Positions 6,033 to 10,143 of a stretch of DNA of 10,143 nucleotides are shown piece by piece. The stretch covers positions 1 through 10,143 of the forward strand of contig DNAU01000314.1 of NCBI GenBank assembly GCA_003491925.1, written 5' to 3'. The stretch's first letter is position 1. Every line of letters starts with the position of its first letter. Origin of the DNA: Chloroflexota bacterium (lineage in GTDB: Bacteria; Chloroflexota; Dormibacteria; Aeolococcales; Aeolococcaceae). The translations under genes and the position numbers were made by a program. The notes under the pieces were generated by a model. It saw only the letters and a list, made by a program, of their open reading frames with translations. It was not told the DNA's origin and made no database searches.

Positions 6033-6464
6033 ATGGCCAGTCAGGACGCCCCTCCCGCCGCCTCCCCGCGCGCCGACGTGATCGCGTCGCTGCGGCAGAT
6101 CCTGGCCGACGGGCTGCGGTTCGTCCGTGCCGAGATGGGGCTGGCCAGAGCGGAGGGCAGCGCGGCGGCCAAGCGCGCCGCGCTCGCGGCCGGCCTGCTC
6201 GCCGCCGCCGCCGTCGGCCTCCTCCTGAGCGCCGTCCTCCTCCTCGGAGCCGCCGCCGAGGCCATCGGCGGGGCCCTCCACCACCCCTGGCTGGGCTGGC
6301 TGATCATGGCGGGCCTGCTGCTCGTGATCGTCGGCGTCCTCGGCGGCCTCGGGTACCGGATGGTGAGGAGGACGATCGCCGAGGGGCGCAGGGTCGGAGC
6401 CACCGTGAAGGAGGACCTGGAGTGGGTCAGGGAGTTGCTGAAGCCGAACGCGAACGGGAGCTGA
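6033..6464 (+). CDS. Phage holin family (Phage_holin_3_6/DUF1469) membrane protein
   Basis: A 143-residue inner-membrane protein. A polar N-terminal part with an amphipathic helix (about 14-45, DVIASLRQILADGLRFVRAE) precedes two Ala/Leu/Gly-rich membrane helices (about 48-78 and 86-109) joined by a short turn (HHPW). A charged C-terminal tail (about 110-143) completes the typical plan of the DUF1469 family. Despite the name, members are mostly ordinary chromosomal proteins of unknown role in high-GC bacteria, and nothing phage-like surrounds this one. I chose ATG 6033; a GTG at 6009 would add eight residues, and neither has a good Shine-Dalgarno sequence. The next gene starts inside its end (43-bp overlap), so they are co-translated. 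Confidence 0.75.
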   Translation: MASQDAPPAASPRADVIASLRQILADGLRFVRAEMGLARAEGSAAAKRAALAAGLLAAAAVGLLLSAVLLLGAAAEAIGGALHHPWLGWLIMAGLLLVIVGVLGGLGYRMVRRTIAEGRRVGATVKEDLEWVRELLKPNANGS

Positions 6465-6874
6465 GCAAGCAGGCGCTTGCGGCTCACGTCTCCGCTCTCG
6501 AGTCCCGGGTCCGAGAGGAGCTCGACTGGCGGGCACGGCTCCGGCGGGACGGAGTCCGCTACGCGATCATCGGGACGGTGGCCATCGCCGTCACGGTCTC
6601 GGTGCTGGTCCTGCGCTCGCGGGGCCGCTGGAAGGAGGCCCCCCCGGTCGTCGTGACCTCACTCGACGACGTGGCCGCCCAGCTCGAGGAGATCCGCAAG
6701 GAGCTGGGCCGGCGCCGCAAGGAGAACGGGCCGCTCTGGCAGCGCGTGGCCCTGCGCGCAGCCACCACCGCGGCAGCCGCCGGCGGCACCGCCGTGGCCC
6801 GACGGGCGATGGAGCGGATGGGCGACGCGGAGCCGCCCGCGGCCGCCGCGACGGGCGGAGAGCCGCGGGGGTAG
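6422..6874 (+). CDS. Single-pass membrane protein with flanking helices, unknown family
   Basis: A 150-residue protein. Residues 1-45 are charged and probably helical (ERERELSKQALAAHVSALES and a following RREELDW-type stretch). One membrane helix (about 47-65, AIIGTVAIAVTVSVLVL) follows, then a cytoplasmic helical segment (about 81-103, rich in Glu/Arg/Lys) and an Ala-rich tail with a possible weak second hydrophobic stretch (about 110-125). The start is GTG 6422, placed by AAGGAGG with 7-base spacing inside the previous gene; the longer open frame upstream is a shadow of that gene. Small membrane proteins of this kind (for example DUF3618 proteins) often accompany DUF1469 proteins, but I cannot assign this one to that family. 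A joint role at the membrane with its neighbour is an inference. Confidence 0.7.
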   Translation: MGQGVAEAERERELSKQALAAHVSALESRVREELDWRARLRRDGVRYAIIGTVAIAVTVSVLVLRSRGRWKEAPPVVVTSLDDVAAQLEEIRKELGRRRKENGPLWQRVALRAATTAAAAGGTAVARRAMERMGDAEPPAAAATGGEPRG

Positions 6875-6875
6875 T

Positions 6876-6898
6876 CGCCGGTCCCAGATCCTCCGGCG
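6876..6898. terminator. Weak inverted repeat between convergent genes
   Basis: CGCCGG (6876-6881) and CCGGCG (6893-6898) form a perfect 6-bp stem with an 11-nt loop just after the stop of the upstream gene, in the 80-bp gap between convergent genes. No T-run is present on either strand, so a terminator role is only suggested by position. Confidence 0.2.
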
Positions 6899-6954
6899 TC
6901 CGAGCTCGCGGACGCGTTCGACGAGATCGGGGCCGAGAGGACCGCGCCGCCAGA

Positions 6955-7116
6955 TCAGTCGGCGGCGATCGCCCCGGGGCACCGGGGGAAGTCGGGGCAC
7001 ATCCAGACCGTGGAGCCACGGCGCTCCATCGGGCGCTCGCAGATCGGGCAGACCGGCCGCAGCCCGGCGCCGGGACGCGGTTTGGGCGGCTTGACGGAGC
7101 GGTGCAGGAAGCCCAT
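6955..7116 (-). CDS. Stand-alone topoisomerase-type zinc ribbon protein
   Basis: A 53-residue protein. A basic, Pro-rich N-terminal tail (residues 1-21) is followed by a four-cysteine zinc ribbon, CPICERPM at 23-30 and WMCPDFPRCPG at 38-48, with the pattern C-x2-C-x13-C-x5-C and a conserved Pro-Met and Trp. This matches the small fingers (zf-C4_Topoisom type) found at the C-terminus of bacterial topoisomerase I, here without the enzyme. It should bind one zinc ion and probably nucleic acid; the cellular role is unknown. The start is ATG 7116 with GAAGGG 9 bases upstream (a GTG directly before the ATG is an alternative). It lies 27 bp after the membrane-protein gene 7144-7359 on the same strand, so they are likely one transcript. 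It converges on the plus-strand gene ending at 6874. Confidence 0.75.
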   Translation of the reverse strand: MGFLHRSVKPPKPRPGAGLRPVCPICERPMERRGSTVWMCPDFPRCPGAIAAD

Positions 7117-7143
7117 CACGGATTGCCCTTCATCGACTCGCTT

Positions 7144-7359
7144 TCATACACCTCCCCGCATCCGTCGGGGGAGGTCGGGCCCGGCTTGCAGCGCGGTGAG
7201 CCGGCTGGGCGCTGATCGAAGGCGGCTCAGCAGGATGGCGGGCACGAGCGGGACCAGCATCAGCAGGCTGAGCACGAGTGAATCGGTCTGGACCATCAGC
7301 TGGGCGCCCGCGATCACGGCACCGGCGACCAGCAGGAGGATGATCGGGACCACCGCCAT
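7144..7359 (-). CDS. Small two-helix membrane protein
   Basis: A 71-residue protein of no recognised family, nearly all hydrophobic in its first two thirds. Helix 1 is at about residues 3-22 (VVPIILLLVAGAVIAGAQLM) and helix 2 at about 27-45, separated by a short polar turn (VQTDS). A basic tail with several Arg follows and is probably cytoplasmic. The start is ATG 7359, preceded by only a weak G-rich ribosome site. It is read divergently from the UPF0104 gene at 7533 and lies just upstream of the zinc ribbon gene. A function cannot be stated from the sequence. Confidence 0.6.
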   Translation of the reverse strand: MAVVPIILLLVAGAVIAGAQLMVQTDSLVLSLLMLVPLVPAILLSRLRSAPSRLTALQAGPDLPRRMRGGV

Positions 7360-7532
7360 GGCCCCAGCCTAGGCGGGGAAACCTTTCGGGTCGATGAGGC
7401 GGAGGGTGCCGACGCGACCACTGCGGCACCGGTCAGGCAAACGTCCGTTCCGGGCCGAGAGTGGTAACGCTCTTGTAAGGTTCGGATGATCAGCATCTTG
7501 CCGATCTCGATACGGACGAATGGGGAGATTTC

Positions 7533-8642
7533 TTGACCGCGAAGTCCGCGGCCGACGCGGTCTGGCGCGGGCGCGACGGTGCGCCCTCCGATGACCTGAC
7601 GATCCGCCTCCCCGCCCCCTCCGAGCCCACCGGAGTGGTGTCGACGGCCAGGCCACGCCACGCCACGATGCGGCGGCGGCTGCTGCTGGCCGGGCTCCAA
7701 CTGGTCGTCCTCCTGATCAGCGCCGCGGTGATCTACGGCCTGGTCCGCAAGGTCAACCCGGCTCAGGTGGTCAGCAAGGCCGGTCACGTCTCCTGGAGGC
7801 TGGTGGGGGTGGCGATCGCCCTCAACCTCGCCACCACCCTGCTCCGCGCCCGGCGGTCCCAGATCCTGCTCAGGCGCCTCGGTCACCACGTGCCCTTCGT
7901 CCGGATGAACTGGGTGGACCTCGCCGGACAGACCCTGAGCTGGCTGACCCCGGCGGCGAGCGGCGACCTCTCGCGCCCCTATCTGTGGCGCAACCACGAC
8001 CGGGTGCCGGTCAGCGCGGGGGTCGCAACCGTCGTCTACGAGCGCCTGGTCACGATCGTCCAGCTGGGTGTCGTCGGCGGGATTCTCGCCGCCGCGATCT
8101 ACCTTCCGGTGCTGGCGGCAGCGGGCCTGGCGGTGGCGGGCCTGGTGGTCGTCGCCGCCCCGTGGTGGGTCAGCCTGGCCACCCGCCACTGGTTCGGGGC
8201 AACCATCCCCACCGAGCGCCACGGGCTGGTGGCCGGCATCCTGCGCTCGCTGGTGCGCCTCGAGGAGCTCGGGCTGGCCTGGCGGGTCGGCTCGATCTTC
8301 GCGTTCTACAGCCTGGTGATCTTCGTGATCAGCGGCCTCCAGGTGCTGGTGCTGGTCTGGGGGGTCGGTGCCGGCGTCTCCCTGGGGGTCGCGATCGCCG
8401 CGTACTGCATCTCCCAGGTGATCGGGAGCGTGTCGACGCTTCCCTTCGGCATCGGTGCCGCCGACGTCACCACCGCGGCGCTGCTGGTTGCCGGTGGACT
8501 CGGCAAGGTGGACGCGGTGGCGGTCACGGTCCTGGTGCGGCTCGCCATGACCCTTCCCCTGGGCATCGCCGGGGCGGTGGGGATCATGCTCCTGGGGCGG
8601 CCCCGGATCCCGGACGAGGCCACGGTCGCGACGCACCCGTGA
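7533..8642 (+). CDS. LPG_synthase_TM/UPF0104 family integral membrane protein
   Basis: A 369-residue membrane protein related to the flippase-like part of lysylphosphatidylglycerol synthase and to AglD-type proteins (PF03706). About 45 polar residues precede the first helix (about 49-70). Several more helices follow (about 88-104, 172-190, 193-212, 256-277, 284-300, 311-322, 328-353). Family signatures are the loop LTPAASGDLSRPYLWR (138-153), the VATVVYERLV segment (164-173) and LPFGIGAADV (303-312), equivalent to the conserved P..G..R and PFGIG.AE elements. There is no C-terminal soluble transferase domain, so it may move or modify a lipid carrier rather than aminoacylate lipids. The start is TTG 7533 with GGGGAG 5 bases upstream; ATG 7668 is the fallback. 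It overlaps the epimerase gene by 4 bp, suggesting both serve the same glycolipid or glycan pathway. Confidence 0.83.
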   Translation: MTAKSAADAVWRGRDGAPSDDLTIRLPAPSEPTGVVSTARPRHATMRRRLLLAGLQLVVLLISAAVIYGLVRKVNPAQVVSKAGHVSWRLVGVAIALNLATTLLRARRSQILLRRLGHHVPFVRMNWVDLAGQTLSWLTPAASGDLSRPYLWRNHDRVPVSAGVATVVYERLVTIVQLGVVGGILAAAIYLPVLAAAGLAVAGLVVVAAPWWVSLATRHWFGATIPTERHGLVAGILRSLVRLEELGLAWRVGSIFAFYSLVIFVISGLQVLVLVWGVGAGVSLGVAIAAYCISQVIGSVSTLPFGIGAADVTTAALLVAGGLGKVDAVAVTVLVRLAMTLPLGIAGAVGIMLLGRPRIPDEATVATHP

Positions 8643-9613
8643 CGGCCACCGGGGACGCCGCCGCGGCCGGACCGGGCGAGGCGGGAAGCGGCTCCGCTCC
8701 CGCCCGGGTCGCCGTGGTCGGAGGCGCGGGCTTCATCGGCAGCCACCTGGTGGAGCTGCTCGCCGCGGACCAGGTCTCGGTGCTCGTCATCGACGACCTC
8801 TCCCATCCCTGCGGCGTCTCGGCCCCGTCGACGGTCGAGGTGGTCGAGGCCGACGCCGGGGGGCCCGAGGCCGCCGGCGCCCTGGCCCGCTTCCGTCCCC
8901 AGGCGCTGGTCCACCTCGCCGCCAAGGGCGGCGTGAACCGGGCTCTGCGCGATCCCGGGGATCACGTCCGGCGGGTCCTGGCCAGCTCGGTGGCCTGCTT
9001 CGACGCGGCCGCCCGGGCAGGCTGCGAGGCCATCGTCATCGCCTCATCGGGGGGGGCCGTGTACGGCGACGCCGTGCGCCTGCCGGCGTCCGAGGAGCTG
9101 GTCCCGGCGCCGCGATCCGCGTACGGAGCCGAGAAGCTCTGCGAGGAGACCTATCTCTGGACCTACCGCCCGCGGGGAGTGCGCACGGTCGCCCTGCGTT
9201 ACGGCAACGTCTACGGACCGCGTCAGGACGGGACCGGGGAGGCGGGGGTGGTCGCGATCTCCTCCACCCGGCTGGTCCAGGGGTTGCGCCCGGTGATCTA
9301 CGGCGACGGCTCCCAGACCCGCGACTTCGTCTACGTGGCCGACGTGGCCGCCGCCACCCGGGCGGCGCTGCTCAGCTCCGCCGAGGGGCCGCTGAACGTC
9401 GGCACCGGCCGTGAGACCAGCGTCCGTGAGGTGGTGGAGGGGCTGATCCGGGTCGCCGGGGCGGAGGTCGCCCCCGACTACCAGCCCGCCCGGGCCGGGG
9501 AGGTGGCGCGCGCCTGCCTCGACGCCGGCCGCGCCGAGCGATTGATGGGGTGGAAGCCTCAAACTGCTCTGTCCGAGGGTCTCGCCCGGACCCATCGCCA
9601 CTTCGCAACCTAG
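8639..9613 (+). CDS. NAD-dependent nucleotide-sugar epimerase/dehydratase (extended SDR)
   Basis: A 324-residue cytoplasmic enzyme that probably epimerises or otherwise alters a UDP- or TDP-sugar through a keto intermediate with bound NAD. A polar N-terminal tail (about 22 residues) precedes the Rossmann motif GGAGFIG (28-34). VIDDLS follows at the end of strand 2 for the NAD ribose. Catalytic Ser is in IASSGGAVYGD (136/137), and Tyr162/Lys166 is in SAYGAEK. The LRYGNVYGPRQ and GDGSQTRDFVYV segments are typical of UDP-glucose 4-epimerase-like enzymes. Substrate cannot be set from sequence; UDP-glucose/galactose is the default guess. The start is GTG 8639, overlapping the TGA of the membrane-protein gene as GTGA, a coupled start without its own strong ribosome site. 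The UDP-sulfoquinovose synthase gene follows after 57 bp, so a joint sugar-nucleotide role is likely. Confidence 0.87.
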   Translation: MTATGDAAAAGPGEAGSGSAPARVAVVGGAGFIGSHLVELLAADQVSVLVIDDLSHPCGVSAPSTVEVVEADAGGPEAAGALARFRPQALVHLAAKGGVNRALRDPGDHVRRVLASSVACFDAAARAGCEAIVIASSGGAVYGDAVRLPASEELVPAPRSAYGAEKLCEETYLWTYRPRGVRTVALRYGNVYGPRQDGTGEAGVVAISSTRLVQGLRPVIYGDGSQTRDFVYVADVAAATRAALLSSAEGPLNVGTGRETSVREVVEGLIRVAGAEVAPDYQPARAGEVARACLDAGRAERLMGWKPQTALSEGLARTHRHFAT

Positions 9614-9670
9614 CTCGCACGGACCATGCCGGACGGGGTTGGCCCGGCCGGCCACCATGGGGAGACAGCA

Positions 9671-10143
9671 ATGCGCATCGCGGTCCTCGGGGCCGACGGC
9701 TACCTGGGGTGGCCGACTGCCCTTCACCTCTCCGCCCGCGGCCACGACGTCATCGGGGTCGACAGCCTGGTGCGGCGGCGCTGGGATGAGGAATGCGGAA
9801 CCGACAGCCTCACGCCGATCGCCTCGATTGGGGACCGCCTGGCCCGCTGGCAGGCCGAGAGCGCGCGGAAGGTCGGGTGGCACCAGATCGACCTCTGCGA
9901 CGCGGCCGCAGTGGAGCGGTTGATCCGCACCACCGCCCCGGACGCGATCGTGCACTTCGCCGAGCAGCGCTCGGCACCCTACTCGATGATCAGCCCGCGC
10001 CACGGCGTGGAGACGCAGGTCAACAACGTGGTGGGCACCCTCAACGTCCTCTACGCGGTGCGCGACCTGGCCCCCGACTGCCACCTCATCAAGCTGGGGA
10101 CGATGGGCGAGTACGGGACCCCCAACATCGACATCGAGGAGGG
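9671..10143 (+). CDS. sqdB: UDP-sulfoquinovose synthase, SQD1/SqdB type (3' end missing)
   Basis: Forms UDP-sulfoquinovose from UDP-glucose and sulfite, the first committed step of sulfolipid (SQDG) synthesis. The 157 visible residues match the SQD1 pattern closely: NAD motif GADGYLGWPTALHLSARGH (7-25, with the Trp after GxxGxxG typical of this family), DSLTPI (45-50), VHFAEQRSAPYSM (94-106), TQVNNVVGTLNVL (115-127) and KLGTMGEYGTPNIDIEE (141-157). Thr144 corresponds to the active-site Thr; the YxxxK pair lies beyond the window end. The start is ATG 9671, with GGGGAG 6 bases upstream. It is the third gene of the plus-strand operon after the epimerase. The sulfoquinovosyl transferase (SQD2/SqdX) is not seen and may follow. 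The short epimerase-like fold leaves little alternative; SQD1-like proteins do occasionally have other sulfonate-sugar roles. Confidence 0.93.
   Translation, partial: MRIAVLGADGYLGWPTALHLSARGHDVIGVDSLVRRRWDEECGTDSLTPIASIGDRLARWQAESARKVGWHQIDLCDAAAVERLIRTTAPDAIVHFAEQRSAPYSMISPRHGVETQVNNVVGTLNVLYAVRDLAPDCHLIKLGTMGEYGTPNIDIEE

Noticed and set aside
5993..6421. Long upstream extension of the gene ending at 6874
   Set aside because: It is a shadow of the DUF1469 gene in another frame; GTG 6422 has its own ribosome site.
6033..6464. Prophage remnant suggested by the holin-family name
   Set aside because: No phage structural, lysis or integrase genes surround it, and DUF1469 proteins are usually ordinary chromosomal genes.
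7314..8636. 440-codon open frame on the minus strand
   Set aside because: It is antisense to the UPF0104 gene, rich in His/Asp/Gln/Arg with no fold-like pattern; the plus-strand gene has clear helices and family motifs.
9640..9654. TGGCC/GGCCA hairpin before sqdB
   Set aside because: The 5-bp stem in very GC-rich DNA is easily due to chance and shows no link to a known element.
9044..10084. 346-codon open frame on the minus strand
   Set aside because: It is antisense to both the epimerase and sqdB and has no recognisable protein features.

Overview
The window is very GC-rich throughout and has short intergenic gaps, overlapping genes and frequent GTG/TTG starts. No rRNA, tRNA, CRISPR array or insertion sequence was seen. 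This fits a chromosomal segment of a high-GC bacterium. The mix of an archaeal-type tyrosyl-tRNA synthetase, an actinobacterial-looking GT20 enzyme, HspR-like MerR proteins and an SQD1-type enzyme suggests Actinomycetota or the Chloroflexota/Dormibacterota area. That placement is an inference with low confidence.

Layout. 1-828 (+): 3' part of an archaeal/eukaryal-type tyrosyl-tRNA synthetase. It converges on 850-2216 (-), a two-gene unit of a small unknown protein (1923-2216) and a two-helix potassium-channel protein with a cytoplasmic TrkA/RCK module (850-1890). After a 359-bp gap that should hold divergent promoters comes 2576-4030 (+), a GT20 trehalose-6-phosphate synthase-like enzyme without a phosphatase domain. 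A one-helix membrane protein lies at 4193-4381 (-).

4705-5983 (+) is the most unusual part: two closely similar HspR-like MerR proteins (about 65% identical over 99 residues by hand count) flank a receiver-only response regulator. The second MerR gene overlaps the receiver gene by 16 bp. In front of the receiver gene is a promoter-like element with a 19-bp spacer and a GC palindrome exactly at its centre, the geometry of MerR-controlled promoters. In front of the first merR are a four-copy 7-bp tandem repeat and a long-looped inverted repeat.

6033-6874 (+): a Phage_holin_3_6 (DUF1469)-type two-helix protein, overlapped by 43 bp by a gene for a one-helix protein of unknown family. Converging on it are two small minus-strand genes: a 71-residue membrane protein (7144-7359) and, 27 bp downstream of it, a 53-residue stand-alone zinc ribbon (6955-7116) resembling the C-terminal fingers of topoisomerase I.

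7533-10143 (+): an apparent operon of an LPG_synthase_TM/UPF0104 membrane protein, an extended-SDR nucleotide-sugar epimerase joined to it by a 4-bp overlap, and the first 157 residues of a UDP-sulfoquinovose synthase (SQD1/SqdB type) that runs off the window. Together these point to sulfosugar or glycolipid synthesis and membrane handling. With the trehalose enzyme and the channel, the window reads as envelope and stress-adaptation housekeeping, with a possibly unusual regulatory cassette in the middle.
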